Shown here in pieces: positions 44,510 to 52,631 of a stretch of DNA of 64,000 nt (positions within the stretch are counted from its first letter, which is position 1; each line of letters starts with the position of its first letter). The DNA lies in the IMG/VR virus record IMGVR_UViG_3300044591_000410, positions 1 through 64,000 of that record; one strand, given 5' to 3'. The notes under the pieces are model-generated. The model was given only the letters and a program-made list of their open reading frames with translations. It was not told the origin of the DNA and searched no databases. The position numbers and the translations under genes were made by a program. This stretch comes from a virus.

Positions 44510-44583
44510 AGAAGGGTGGCTGAAATAGATAGAGCGCATGCCTTATAAGCGTGAATATGTGGGTGCAACTCCCGCCCCTTCTA
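44510..44583 (+). tRNA. tRNA-Ile (anticodon TAT)
   Basis: 74 nt: acceptor AGAAGGG/CCCTTCT, a weak 3-bp D stem (GCT/AGC), anticodon stem CATGC/GCGTG with loop CTTATAA (anticodon TAT, reading AUA), T stem GTGGG/CCCGC with an unusual TGCAACT loop lacking the usual TTC start. It lies 5 nt after tRNA-Lys. The noncanonical T loop and short D stem suggest a divergent but folded tRNA. Confidence 0.75.
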
Positions 44584-44594
44584 TTAAGTGCCAT

Positions 44595-44668
44595 ATTCCC
44601 GTAGCTCAACTGGATAGAGCGTGGCACTTCTAATGCTAAGGTTAGTGGTTCAAGTCCACTCGGGAATG
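44595..44668 (+). tRNA. tRNA-Arg (anticodon TCT)
   Basis: 74 nt: acceptor ATTCCCG/CGGGAAT, D arm GCTC/GAGC, anticodon stem TGGCA/TGCTA with loop CTTCTAA (TCT, reading AGA), T arm AGTGG/CCACT with TTCAAGT, discriminator G. AGA is the dominant arginine codon in the ejection-protein genes. Confidence 0.9.
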
Positions 44669-44683
44669 TTCTAAAGGAGATCC

Positions 44684-45007
44684 ATGAATAATATTAACAC
44701 TACAGCAAGAGATGACTTTGAGTTCTATATAAATGATAGATGTCTCATAGCCCATATTCATTATGGTATTGATGGCCGTGATTATGGTGACGATGCACCC
44801 TGTGATTACGACTACGAGATATTGTGGGTAAGTGAATGGTTTGAAGATGGTTCGGCTGTTATTTATGACGGCAATAACCCAAGTGAACAGATGTGTGGTC
44901 TGTTGTTAACGCTTGGTGGAATGTTTGTTATGCAGTATGGTCATGTATTTAATCAATTGAAAGGTAATGAACCGGATGGAACCCCAGACAACTACGATGA
45001 GTTTTAA
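44684..45007 (+). CDS. Acidic protein, unknown
   Basis: A 107-residue protein rich in Asp and Tyr (DGRDYGDDAPCDYDYEILWV). SD aaggag 8 nt before the ATG, directly after tRNA-Arg. It is acidic enough to suggest a DNA-mimic or protein-binding role, but no family is recognised. Confidence 0.5.
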   Translation: MNNINTTARDDFEFYINDRCLIAHIHYGIDGRDYGDDAPCDYDYEILWVSEWFEDGSAVIYDGNNPSEQMCGLLLTLGGMFVMQYGHVFNQLKGNEPDGTPDNYDEF

Positions 45008-45260
45008 AGATATGGTTGATATTGTTACTACTAAGGTGTATGTTATAAGCCTTGCGTCAGGTGCTAGTGTAGGATACCCTATTCCAAACTTCTCTGGCAT
45101 CGCTCGTTTTGAAAACAGTTACAATGGTATCAAGACTGTGATTGATGAACTTACTAAGTTGTACTATAAGGAGTATGAGAATGATGGCATTACTCCCAAT
45201 CCTCCTAAGTTCACCGTTGAAATCAAGTCTATTGTTCTTGGCGACACTCTTTACAAGTAA
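44967..45260 (+). CDS. Small protein, unknown
   Basis: A 97-residue protein if started at ATG 44967. ATG 44976 and 44997 are in frame, and the true start is uncertain because all overlap the previous gene. The core (VYVISLASGASVGYPIPNFS...) is alpha/beta without a known motif. Confidence 0.45.
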   Translation: MNRMEPQTTTMSFKDMVDIVTTKVYVISLASGASVGYPIPNFSGIARFENSYNGIKTVIDELTKLYYKEYENDGITPNPPKFTVEIKSIVLGDTLYK

Positions 45261-45269
45261 AGGAAAATT

Positions 45270-45533
45270 ATGGAAAACATGTATCTTATGATGGTTAGTC
45301 TGTTTGTTATGGTTGTTTGTGCGTTTGCTTTTAATATCCTCTCTCACCGTAAGCTTACTAAAGCTATGCGTAATATTGAACAAGATGTAAGAGAAAATAA
45401 TAATCAATGGGCTGACAACAACTACTACATTAAGAATTTGGAAGAACAGATTCACCGCGATATGCGTTGGCTTCAGGAATCCATTGATACTCTTGTTGAG
45501 CAAGGTATGAAGAAGAAGGTTAGCAAGAAGTGA
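45270..45533 (+). CDS. Membrane-anchored coiled-coil protein
   Basis: An 87-residue protein: one N-terminal membrane helix (MYLMMVSLFVMVVCAFAFNI) followed by a charged helix (residues 28-80, MRNIEQDVRENNNQW...) ending KKKVSKK. The shape resembles the inner-membrane (Rz-like) half of a two-component spanin, but it lies far from the lysis candidates and no partner lipoprotein is nearby. Confidence 0.5.
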   Translation: MENMYLMMVSLFVMVVCAFAFNILSHRKLTKAMRNIEQDVRENNNQWADNNYYIKNLEEQIHRDMRWLQESIDTLVEQGMKKKVSKK

Positions 45534-45664
45534 ACCCAGAACGGTTTAAGAAAGATAAAGAAAAGCGGGATAAACGGAATGAATACCCCAAGCGAAACAA
45601 ACTCAAACCCTACAAACGAGCAGAAACAAGAAACAAAGACAGAGCAGGTAGAGTCGAAGAGTAA
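45530..45664 (+). CDS. 44-residue highly charged peptide
   Basis: It starts at GTG 45530, overlapping the previous stop (GTGA), a join used repeatedly in this genome. It encodes MNPERFKKDKEKRDKRNEYP and a Lys/Arg-rich continuation. It overlaps the 45579 frame, so one of the two may be spurious. Confidence 0.4.
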   Translation: MNPERFKKDKEKRDKRNEYPKRNKLKPYKRAETRNKDRAGRVEE

Positions 45665-45734
45665 ATGCGGTTGCGGATACCGTATGGTTGACTGTTTGGG
45701 TTGTGATAATATTAAGCCACTAAGGAGAAACTAA
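45579..45734 (+). CDS. 51-residue peptide with a cysteine-rich end
   Basis: An acidic, Thr/Glu/Asn-rich N-terminal half, then KCGCGYRMVDCLGCDN with four cysteines in a C-x-C...C-x2-C layout that could bind zinc. Its TAA overlaps the ATG of the DUF932 gene (TAATG). It overlaps the 45530 frame by 86 nt; the SD is weak. Confidence 0.4.
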   Translation: MNTPSETNSNPTNEQKQETKTEQVESKSKCGCGYRMVDCLGCDNIKPLRRN

Positions 45735-46732
45735 TGGCACACATGATTGAGTCTGAAGATTCGGCAATGTTCTATAAGGAAGCAGCATGGCACGGCATTG
45801 GTACTGTTGTTGAGACTGCGCCTAGTCCTAGCGAAGCACTTAAGATTGCTGGTCTTGATTGGTCGGTTCTTCGTAGCGGATCTATTAGCGCCACTTATGG
45901 TGATGATAGTGAGACTACGACTAAGGACTTCACTGCTTTGGTTCGCTCCGATACTGGGCGTATCCTGAGTGTTCAGTCCCCTGATTATAAGATTGTTCAG
46001 AATGAAGAAATGTTTGACCTTGCCTATTCTCTTGGAGAAGATGTTAAGGTTGAGTCTGCGTTCTCTATGGGCAACGGCACCCGGGTTGTGTGTCTCCTTC
46101 GGGGAGAAACCTTTGCCCCTGCCAATAGCAAGGAAGATCTTATCAGCAAGTATATGTGCCTTGTGAACTCTCACAATGGTACGCTTGCTTTGTCAGCCTT
46201 GCCCACTAGTATCCGTGTTGTTTGTAATAACACCCTGAGTATGGCTTTGTCTGCTGGACAGAAGAAGATGTACCGTGTTGTTCATTCTGGCAATATGAAC
46301 GCTAAGAAGGAAGCAATGCAGAAAGCTCTTACTAACTATAAGAATACTGGTAAGATGTTTGAAGAGCATGTTAATGTTCTCTCATCCCGCACTTTGAATG
46401 TGCAGGATATCCAGCGGTTCTGGCTTGAGCTTTATGGCCGGGTTGAAACCCCGGTTGTTGGTAATCCCAAGACTGAAGATGAGTATGATAATTATATCAA
46501 GGCTCAGACCACTATTGCTAAGTGGTCGGATATCTTCGATGCAGAGCGTCGGCGCATCAATGCCCCGGCATCTATGTGGGTTGCTGTTAATGCGGCAACT
46601 AACTGGATGCAGCACCGCATCCCTAGCCGTGGTAAGATTCCCACGACTGAGAGTCGTAACTTCAATAACATCGTCGGTTCTACTTCAGACACGGTGTCTG
46701 ATGCTGTCCGATTCGCAATGTCTTATGTTTAA
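45734..46732 (+). CDS. DUF932 phage/plasmid-like protein (TIGR03299 type)
   Basis: A 332-residue protein. The N-terminal AAWHGIGTVVETAPSPSEAL, then LSVQSPDYKIVQNEEMFDLA, and a central RVVCNNTLSMAL match the DUF932/TIGR03299 family of phages and plasmids (W.g.G..v, lg.vg..Y.ivqn.eaf, RvVC.NTL..a). Biochemical role is not established. Strong SD (aaggag). It is the longest gene in the mini-protein region and codes in the intermediate-GC style. Confidence 0.75.
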   Translation: MAHMIESEDSAMFYKEAAWHGIGTVVETAPSPSEALKIAGLDWSVLRSGSISATYGDDSETTTKDFTALVRSDTGRILSVQSPDYKIVQNEEMFDLAYSLGEDVKVESAFSMGNGTRVVCLLRGETFAPANSKEDLISKYMCLVNSHNGTLALSALPTSIRVVCNNTLSMALSAGQKKMYRVVHSGNMNAKKEAMQKALTNYKNTGKMFEEHVNVLSSRTLNVQDIQRFWLELYGRVETPVVGNPKTEDEYDNYIKAQTTIAKWSDIFDAERRRINAPASMWVAVNAATNWMQHRIPSRGKIPTTESRNFNNIVGSTSDTVSDAVRFAMSYV

Positions 46733-46742
46733 ATAAGTAAGG

Positions 46743-46811
46743 GGAGCGGTAGCCCAAATAGAGGCGGGTAGACAATACCGTTCAGTGTGGGTTTAAATCC
46801 CACCCGCTCCT
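46743..46811 (+). ncRNA. Atypical tRNA-like element
   Basis: 69 nt. It has a 7-bp acceptor-like stem (GGAGCGG/CCGCTCC), a 3-bp D-like stem (GCC/GGC) and a perfect T-like arm (GTGGG/CCCAC) with loop TTTAAAT. The anticodon arm (GGTA-GACAA-TACC) leaves a 5-nt loop and offers no U33, so no anticodon can be assigned; the conserved T-loop C is missing too. Flanking TAAGGGG/CCCCTTA (46738-46744, 46812-46818) can extend the acceptor stem. It is either a degenerate tRNA or a tRNA-shaped structural RNA. Confidence 0.5.
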
Positions 46812-46831
46812 CCCCTTATTAAAGGAAAACT

Positions 46832-47263
46832 ATGGATAAACTGATTGCTGAAAAGTGGGTTGCTGCTCTTCGTAGCGGCGAGTATAAGCAGGGTAAAGGT
46901 GTGCTGCATAACCAAGACAGTAACACTTACTGCTGTCTTGGTGTTCTTTGTGATCTTTTTGTAAAGGAAAAGAATATTAAGGACACTTATTGTCAGCAGC
47001 GTATGCTTAGCGATACCTCAATTGTTACAGTCTTTGGTGATTCTACTGGCACTTTGCCAAGCGATGTTCGTCATTGGTCATTGATTGGTGACGATAATGG
47101 GCGGTTTAATTATGACCAGCCTATTCCAAGCAGTAAAGGTACTGCATACTTTAGGGATGAAGATATTTGCCTGCTTACTAGTATGAATGACGGTGAGTAC
47201 GGTCACGACTTTACCTTTGAAGAAATTGCAACTATTATTGAAGAACAATGGAGACAACTGTGA
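46832..47263 (+). CDS. Conserved phage protein (ALRSG...YCCLGVLCDL type)
   Basis: A 143-residue protein. EKWVAALRSGEYKQGKGVLH and YCCLGVLCDLF mark a small protein family widespread in phages of many hosts. The C-terminal half has LTSMNDGEYGHDFTFEEIAT. Function is not known to me. SD aaagga. The last bases overlap the next GTG start. Confidence 0.6.
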   Translation: MDKLIAEKWVAALRSGEYKQGKGVLHNQDSNTYCCLGVLCDLFVKEKNIKDTYCQQRMLSDTSIVTVFGDSTGTLPSDVRHWSLIGDDNGRFNYDQPIPSSKGTAYFRDEDICLLTSMNDGEYGHDFTFEEIATIIEEQWRQL

Positions 47264-47496
47264 ACTTTGGTATTGACCCTAACAACAGAGATCGTTGCGT
47301 TATTCAAGCTCCTTGTGATCTTGCATATATGCAGAAGCAGCGGGATCTTCTTTGGAAGATCTACTCTGATTCCCTGCTCTCTAGTGATGAAGATCTTGCT
47401 TATCTTCGTACCACTATTGGTTTTCTAGATCACTTTATTCACGGTATATACTTTGTAGCCGCTGAATACCATACTGCTAACAGGAGTATTTATTAA
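47260..47496 (+). CDS. Small protein, unknown
   Basis: A 78-residue protein from GTG 47260 (GGAG 6 nt upstream; GTGA overlap with the previous stop). ATG 47248 is in frame but sits on that SD. The segment DLAYMQKQRDLLWKIYSDSL is helical. No family recognised. Confidence 0.45.
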   Translation: MNFGIDPNNRDRCVIQAPCDLAYMQKQRDLLWKIYSDSLLSSDEDLAYLRTTIGFLDHFIHGIYFVAAEYHTANRSIY

Positions 47497-47841
47497 ATGC
47501 TTATTAAGTCAAATGAAAAGTTTGTTAAGAAGTTTAAAATTCCCTTTGTTTATTACGATCTTTGTATATCTTTTAAGTTGAACAACGAACAAGATCTTAA
47601 TGACCCTGTTGATTGGATCATGGGAGAAGATTGTACCTACGGTAAAAATAAGAAGCGCGCTAGTGCTTTCAAGAAGCTTAAACTTCTTGAACCCAGCACT
47701 GGATATAATCTTATGACTTACGAAAGAGATCTTACTTTCTTTGGATGTACAAAAGAACAGATGCAGTATCTTATCAACGCTTATAAGAATAGTCCATTCC
47801 GTATTACTTATCTTGAATGTCAGATTGAAGATTGTTGTTAA
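47497..47841 (+). CDS. Small basic protein, unknown
   Basis: A 114-residue protein (MLIKSNEKFVKKFKIPFVYY...) ending in a cysteine pair (EDCC). No motif. It starts immediately after the previous TAA with no clear SD, so translation is probably coupled. Confidence 0.45.
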   Translation: MLIKSNEKFVKKFKIPFVYYDLCISFKLNNEQDLNDPVDWIMGEDCTYGKNKKRASAFKKLKLLEPSTGYNLMTYERDLTFFGCTKEQMQYLINAYKNSPFRITYLECQIEDCC

Positions 47842-47852
47842 TAGAGGCTGTA

Positions 47853-47948
47853 ATGGAAACACTGTTTATTGTTGCTATTTACTTGCTAGGTATTATTACT
47901 GGTCAATGTATTACTGGCATTGCCATGCTGTGGGGAAATAAAAAATAA
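47853..47948 (+). CDS. 31-residue membrane micro-protein
   Basis: It encodes METLFIVAIYLLGIITGQCI then TGIAMLWGNKK: one hydrophobic helix plus a short basic end. It is the last mini-gene before the RNA polymerase; SD agagg. Confidence 0.4.
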   Translation: METLFIVAIYLLGIITGQCITGIAMLWGNKK

Positions 47949-47959
47949 AAGGAGACACT

Positions 47960-50440
47960 ATGCCAAAGATGTGGGACAGACTAACTAAAGAAGAGCAGGA
48001 AAGAAAAAAGAACCTGCAAGTTATTGCTGAAGAACATATGTTGGCTGTGTCTGAAAATAAGTATTGGGAAGAATATGCTAGAGCACCCGACGAGGGTTAT
48101 CCTGAACAGTCACTGCTTGATGTGTGTGTCATTCATCTTACGCCAATCTACCAGCAATGGATAGATAATGTAGCAGAGAATCGTAAGACCCCGGAATGGG
48201 CTTACCCTTTGTTTGCTGTTGGTGCTGCTAAGATGGCAGACATTACTATAAGAGCTTTGATTCTTGAGTGGTTTAACTCGTCATTCTGGGATCGTAAGCA
48301 TGAAGGGGATCTGTTCCCCATGCCTACGGCTCAGCATATTAGCCATGTTATTTCAGACATGGTTATTGATATTGTTTCGTATCAGCAGGCCAAGCAACAG
48401 TTCAAAGAAGACTGGCTAAAGCAGTCGCACTATCAAAAGAATTGGACTGTTAAACGCTGCAAGGCTTTTGCTGGTAAGATGAACACACTTACTAAGAAGC
48501 AGTTCAGTCGTAAACAACGGGAAGATTTTGGCCATCACATGCTGCGTATTGCAGAGATGTCCGACATTGTTAAGATTTATAACCACCGTAAGTTTACTGG
48601 TAAGCGTTGGATTGAGCGGGTTCTTGTTGGGTTTACGGATAACATTCTTGCTGAACTCAATAAGAGACACAACGATATGGTAACTAAAGCAGCAATGCTT
48701 TATCGTCCCATGATTGTTCCTCCTGTTGAACACACGGAAACATCTAGTGGTGGTAACCTGTTGCCTTATATCCGTAAGCCTGTTGTTCAGCGGTTCAAGG
48801 ATGTTATGTGGGATGAGAATGTAACTCAGAAGAATTCAACGCCTTCTCCTATGGTTATTCGTGGGCTGAATGCATTGATGCATACTGAGTGGACAATCAA
48901 CGACCGTGTTCTTGAGGTGATGGAAAACTTGTTTGTCTCTAATACAAGACAAGCCAATCTCCCCGCTTATGACTTCTCTGCCTTTGACTTTGGAGAACCC
49001 TATCCAAACGAAGGCACTAAGGAAGAGCAGGCCAAGTGGTGTCAGCGCAAAGAAGAATCCTACAGTAACTGGTTCAAAGAAGAACGAGCCAGAGGTCGCA
49101 TGCTTGTTAGACTACAGCTTGCAAAGGATTTGAAGAAGAATGGTTTCTTCTATCATATCTTTACCTGTGACTTTAGAGGACGGGCAAATGCTGCTTGTGA
49201 TCTTCTATCGCCTCAGGCAAGTGACTTTGATAGAGGTCTTATCCAGTTTGCTGCGGCCCAACCGCAGTCAATCAAGGGCAAGTATTGGCTTAAGGTTCAC
49301 CTTGCCAATCTCTTTGACCAAGATAAGGATACCTTTGATAACCGGGTCAAGTGGGTAGATGATAACATGGAGATGTTTGAGGCTATCAATAATGACCCGT
49401 ACGATACCCGTAGTCTTTGGTTGTCGGATAAGAAGAAAAAGAATCCTAGCTTCCAAAGACTTGCTGCTATCTTCGACCTTTGCCGTAAGGATAGTATGAC
49501 TCAGGTTCCTGTTCAAATGGATGGTACTTGTAACGGTATCCAACATTGGGCAGCACTTATGAAAGATCCTGTTCTTGCCGAGATGGTTAATCTTATCAAG
49601 GTTGACAAGCCAAACGATTGCTACGGTTATGTGGCTGATCTTATGACCGACAGTATGAAGAAGACTGTTGAAGATGAGAACGCAGATGCCGATAGTAAAC
49701 AGTGGGCTTCTACTTTCTTGGAACACTGGGGAGGTAAGATCTCCCGTGCTGTTCCCAAGAGAGCGGTTATGACCGATCCCTATGGTGTTACCTTTTATGG
49801 TATTCGCCGTTACTGCAAGACCGAAGGACATCTTGACTGGGTTCCTAAGGAAAAGATAGCGGGTGCTGTTATGGAACTTGCTACCTTTATTGACAAGGCT
49901 TTGAAAGATACCTTGGTCGAGGCAAACAAGGGTAAGGTGTGGCTAAAGAATGTAGCAGACATATGCTCAGAACTTGGTCACAGCATGGAGTGGACTACCC
50001 CGTGTGGTTTCAAGGTTGTCCACCAGTATTACGAGATACTAACTAGACGATCAATAGCTAAGTTGTTCAATATGAAAGAGCTTCACTTTGGATCCCCTGA
50101 TAAGGATACGATTGATAACAGCTCTGTTAACTTGGCTATCTCTCCTAATTATATTCACTCATTGGATGCCAGTCATATGTGGTGTACTATCAATGCAATG
50201 CTAGACGCAGGCATTGACCAGTTCTCCATGATCCATGACTCGTATGGTTGCTCTGCTCCATATACTTCACTGATGCGTGAGTATACCAAAGAAGAGTTTA
50301 TGATGATGCATCAGGACAACCTGCTGCTTAAGCTTAAGAAAGAAATAGAAGCTAAGCTTAAGATTGAATTGCCAGACTGTCCTATTACTAACAACCTAGA
50401 TATTGGGTCAGTGCTTGAGGCTGATTACCTGTTTCAGTAA
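47960..50440 (+). CDS. T7-type single-subunit DNA-dependent RNA polymerase
   Basis: An 826-residue polymerase that should transcribe middle and late phage genes. Key parts: DFRGR (D404-R408) followed by CDLLSPQASDFDRGL, motif A D521 (QMDGTCNGIQHW), motif B RAVPKRAVMTDPYG, motif C H759-D760 (MIHDSYG) and the C-terminal LEADYLF foot with terminal aromatic, as in T7 (FA). Length is near T7 gp1 (883). SD ggag 5 nt upstream. It lies between the mini-genes and the replication genes, as in T7. The T7-like promoter sequence at 36916 fits its expected specificity. Confidence 0.95.
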   Translation: MPKMWDRLTKEEQERKKNLQVIAEEHMLAVSENKYWEEYARAPDEGYPEQSLLDVCVIHLTPIYQQWIDNVAENRKTPEWAYPLFAVGAAKMADITIRALILEWFNSSFWDRKHEGDLFPMPTAQHISHVISDMVIDIVSYQQAKQQFKEDWLKQSHYQKNWTVKRCKAFAGKMNTLTKKQFSRKQREDFGHHMLRIAEMSDIVKIYNHRKFTGKRWIERVLVGFTDNILAELNKRHNDMVTKAAMLYRPMIVPPVEHTETSSGGNLLPYIRKPVVQRFKDVMWDENVTQKNSTPSPMVIRGLNALMHTEWTINDRVLEVMENLFVSNTRQANLPAYDFSAFDFGEPYPNEGTKEEQAKWCQRKEESYSNWFKEERARGRMLVRLQLAKDLKKNGFFYHIFTCDFRGRANAACDLLSPQASDFDRGLIQFAAAQPQSIKGKYWLKVHLANLFDQDKDTFDNRVKWVDDNMEMFEAINNDPYDTRSLWLSDKKKKNPSFQRLAAIFDLCRKDSMTQVPVQMDGTCNGIQHWAALMKDPVLAEMVNLIKVDKPNDCYGYVADLMTDSMKKTVEDENADADSKQWASTFLEHWGGKISRAVPKRAVMTDPYGVTFYGIRRYCKTEGHLDWVPKEKIAGAVMELATFIDKALKDTLVEANKGKVWLKNVADICSELGHSMEWTTPCGFKVVHQYYEILTRRSIAKLFNMKELHFGSPDKDTIDNSSVNLAISPNYIHSLDASHMWCTINAMLDAGIDQFSMIHDSYGCSAPYTSLMREYTKEEFMMMHQDNLLLKLKKEIEAKLKIELPDCPITNNLDIGSVLEADYLFQ

Positions 50441-50448
50441 GGAGGCCA

Positions 50449-50703
50449 ATGGCTAAACGAAAGAAGATAGATCCAATAGCTATTAGATGTGAAGGTGATA
50501 TTGAAGCAGCAGTTGAACTGTTCTGCCGCATGGCTACACAGCGCGGTAAGAAAGAACTTGCTTTGATGTTTCCTACAGAATATTTAAGTCAGATCTTTTT
50601 GAAGATTGCGTACAACGAATGGATGAAGCGTGGGTACGAAAAACAAAAAGACTTCATGCTAACACTAATGGTTGAAAAAGGAGATGACAATGAAGAAGCC
50701 TAG
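50449..50703 (+). CDS. Small protein, unknown
   Basis: An 84-residue protein with a basic N-terminus (MAKRKKIDPIAIRCEGDIEA) and a helical remainder. Good SD (aaggagg) after the RNA polymerase stop. It overlaps the next gene by 14 nt. No family recognised. Confidence 0.5.
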   Translation: MAKRKKIDPIAIRCEGDIEAAVELFCRMATQRGKKELALMFPTEYLSQIFLKIAYNEWMKRGYEKQKDFMLTLMVEKGDDNEEA

Positions 50704-50914
50704 CATTTTTAAGAAGGCCAAGCCAAGCAAGATTCTTAACGGTAAGGAATACAAGCTTAACCAAGGACGGAAGTTTAATGCTATTCAGGAAGCACACATT
50801 AAGGGTGAACTTGATGTACATGCTCCAATTGAAGAACTAGGAATGTCTATCGCCCAGCATTGGCGAGAGGACTTTAGAAGGAGACTGCATGTCAAGAGTA
50901 CTCGTAATCGGTGA
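50690..50914 (+). CDS. Basic small protein, unknown
   Basis: A 74-residue protein from ATG 50690 (GGAG 6 nt upstream). N-terminus MKKPSIFKKAKPSKILNGKE, very basic, then a region ending EELGMSIAQHWREDFRRRL. It may bind DNA. It overlaps the phosphoesterase gene by 26 nt. Confidence 0.5.
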   Translation: MKKPSIFKKAKPSKILNGKEYKLNQGRKFNAIQEAHIKGELDVHAPIEELGMSIAQHWREDFRRRLHVKSTRNR

Positions 50915-51548
50915 TACACATTTTCCAGCTGTACACCCCGGATATCTCGACTTTGTTAAAGGCGTTAAAAAGAAGTATCGTTGCGATACGATTATTCATA
51001 TTGGTGATGTCATTGACCACCATACGATTTCCTTCCACAAGAAGCATCCCGATAACACGGGTGCTGTGGAAGAGTACAATCAAACCGTGCAACATATAAA
51101 GGAATGGTACAAGTCTTTTCCCAAGATGAAGATCTGCATCGGCAACCATGACGATAGAGTGGCACGGCTTAACGCTGATGCTGGTATTCCATCGTTCTAT
51201 ATCAAGCCGTGGAATGACTTGTACAACACTCCTAAGTGGGAGTGGGACTCGGGCTATGTCATTGATGGTGTGTTCTATACCCACGGTACTGGGGCTAGTT
51301 CATCTTATCCTGCGTTCAACGCAGCTAAGTCTAGATCTACCTCGGTTGTAATGGGCCACCACCACAGCGTGGCAGGAGTTCATTGGATTGTCGGCCCCAA
51401 TACTGCATACTTTGGAATGGATGTAGGCTGCGGCGTAGACCGCCACCATATGTCCATGCAGTATGGAGCCAACTATATTAAGAAGCCCGTCATTTCTTGT
51501 GGTGTTGTAATTGACGGACATCCTTATCTGGAGCTTATGAATATATGA
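50889..51548 (+). CDS. Metallophosphoesterase (calcineurin-like)
   Basis: A 219-residue enzyme with the full metallophosphoesterase motif set: GDTH (G8-H11), GDVID (about 38-42), GNHD (about 80-83), a middle THG, and GHHH near 154. These bind two metals. Phage homologues include lambda-type protein phosphatases and nucleic-acid phosphodiesterases; the substrate cannot be told. SD aaggag. The stop overlaps the next ATG (ATGA). Confidence 0.85.
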   Translation: MSRVLVIGDTHFPAVHPGYLDFVKGVKKKYRCDTIIHIGDVIDHHTISFHKKHPDNTGAVEEYNQTVQHIKEWYKSFPKMKICIGNHDDRVARLNADAGIPSFYIKPWNDLYNTPKWEWDSGYVIDGVFYTHGTGASSSYPAFNAAKSRSTSVVMGHHHSVAGVHWIVGPNTAYFGMDVGCGVDRHHMSMQYGANYIKKPVISCGVVIDGHPYLELMNI

Positions 51549-51838
51549 TATTTGAAAACTTTAGTATGTGTGGCTTTGGTTCTAAAAGAAGCCATATTAA
51601 ATTCCAAGAATCAATGTTTAGAATTGTACACGAAGGTCTTGTGATTCGTGTATGGCGAGCTGAAAAAGAACTGAAAGACTTTTACAACTCCGAAGATATT
51701 GCTAGGGTTGTTAGTCGCTGTATTAATTACTCTAGTGTAGATATCATCAAAGCAATTTGCAAACTGCCCAATATCACCGCTGTTGAAGTACTTGACTCTG
51801 AGACAGCCAACGGTATTGTTTACTACAATGATTGGTAA
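51545..51838 (+). CDS. Small protein, unknown
   Basis: A 97-residue protein (MIFENFSMCGFGSKRSHIKF...). Alpha/beta, no motif recognised. ATGA overlap with the phosphoesterase gene; followed by a hairpin. Confidence 0.5.
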   Translation: MIFENFSMCGFGSKRSHIKFQESMFRIVHEGLVIRVWRAEKELKDFYNSEDIARVVSRCINYSSVDIIKAICKLPNITAVEVLDSETANGIVYYNDW

Positions 51839-51841
51839 ATC

Positions 51842-51861
51842 TAGCCCTATAGCTGGGGCTA
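51842..51861 (+). terminator. TAGCCC/GGGCTA hairpin
   Basis: TAGCCC (51842-51847) pairs with GGGCTA (51856-51861), with an 8-nt loop. No T run follows. It shares the GGGGCTA arm with the hairpins at 1432, 16450 and 53030, so it may be a phage-specific stop or processing signal. Confidence 0.4.
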
Positions 51862-51894
51862 CTGATAAGGTCAGTAAGAAAGGAGGAATCAATA

Positions 51895-52086
51895 ATGGAA
51901 ACTGAAACAACCGCAACAGAGACAATGCAAATGCCAAAGCAGTCAATTGCTGCTGATAGCGTAATCGCCTATCTCAATGTCATTGCAACCGCTCTCAATC
52001 AAATTACTCTTGATCTGAATAACCAGATCGCTAACATCAACGCTGCTATTAACAAGGAGAATGATACTAATGAATCAGCCAGCTAA
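51895..52086 (+). CDS. Small helical protein, unknown
   Basis: A 63-residue Thr/Asn/Ile-rich protein with a likely coiled coil (SVIAYLNVIATALNQITLDL). Strong SD (aaaggagg). It overlaps the SSB start by 17 nt, so it may be co-translated with it. Confidence 0.5.
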   Translation: METETTATETMQMPKQSIAADSVIAYLNVIATALNQITLDLNNQIANINAAINKENDTNESAS

Positions 52087-52618
52087 ACTCAAGAAGCTCC
52101 CCCAGTTTGTTACTGAAACCCTTGAGTGCAAGTGGTCTAACCTACTCAAGCCGGATACGGCGTTTGGTGAAGCTTCTGCCAATCACAACATCACTGTTGT
52201 TATGGATCAGAAACTAAAGGCTAAACTTCAGGATGTTTTGAAGAAGTCTGGAGCCAAGAAGATCAATGGAATCTACGAGAAGGAAGGCGTGACCTATCTT
52301 AAGACTAAGAGCCGTCTTCATGTCGAAGCGGGTAAGTTCCCGTGTGTAGATGCCAATGCTCAGGAAACTGACATCGTTGCCTTTGGTGGTGACAAGGTAA
52401 AGCTTAAGCTTGCTCCTGCTATCGTTGCTAGAGACAAGTCACTTAGCTTCTACCTTAATGGTGTTCAGATTATTGAGCGCAATGAAAACAACAACTCAGT
52501 CGGTTCGTCTGGTTTTAGCGCAGTTGACGGTGGCTTTACTAGCCCCAAGGCTGCGGCTGCTACTAAGCCAGCCGCTGTAGTTGTTGAAGAAACTGAAGAC
52601 GAAGAACTACCGTTCTAA
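52070..52618 (+). CDS. Single-stranded DNA-binding protein (T7 gp2.5-like)
   Basis: A 182-residue protein. A beta-rich OB-type core with LPQFVTETLECKWSNLLKPD and a YLKTKSRLHVE strand is followed by a Ser/Ala linker and a strongly acidic tail (VEETEDEELPF) ending in phenylalanine, the hallmark of T7 gp2.5, whose tail contacts polymerase and helicase. I start at ATG 52070: the SD (52056-52059) is only 1 nt from ATG 52061. It lies directly before RusA. Size and tail fit well; the core is inferred. Confidence 0.8.
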   Translation: MNQPAKLKKLPQFVTETLECKWSNLLKPDTAFGEASANHNITVVMDQKLKAKLQDVLKKSGAKKINGIYEKEGVTYLKTKSRLHVEAGKFPCVDANAQETDIVAFGGDKVKLKLAPAIVARDKSLSFYLNGVQIIERNENNNSVGSSGFSAVDGGFTSPKAAAATKPAAVVVEETEDEELPF

Positions 52619-52631
52619 CTAGGAGGCAGCA

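Noticed and set aside
45270-45533. Inner-membrane spanin (Rz-like)
   Set aside because: Right topology, but no nearby Rz1-type lipoprotein and it lies in the early mini-gene region; kept as a membrane coiled-coil protein.
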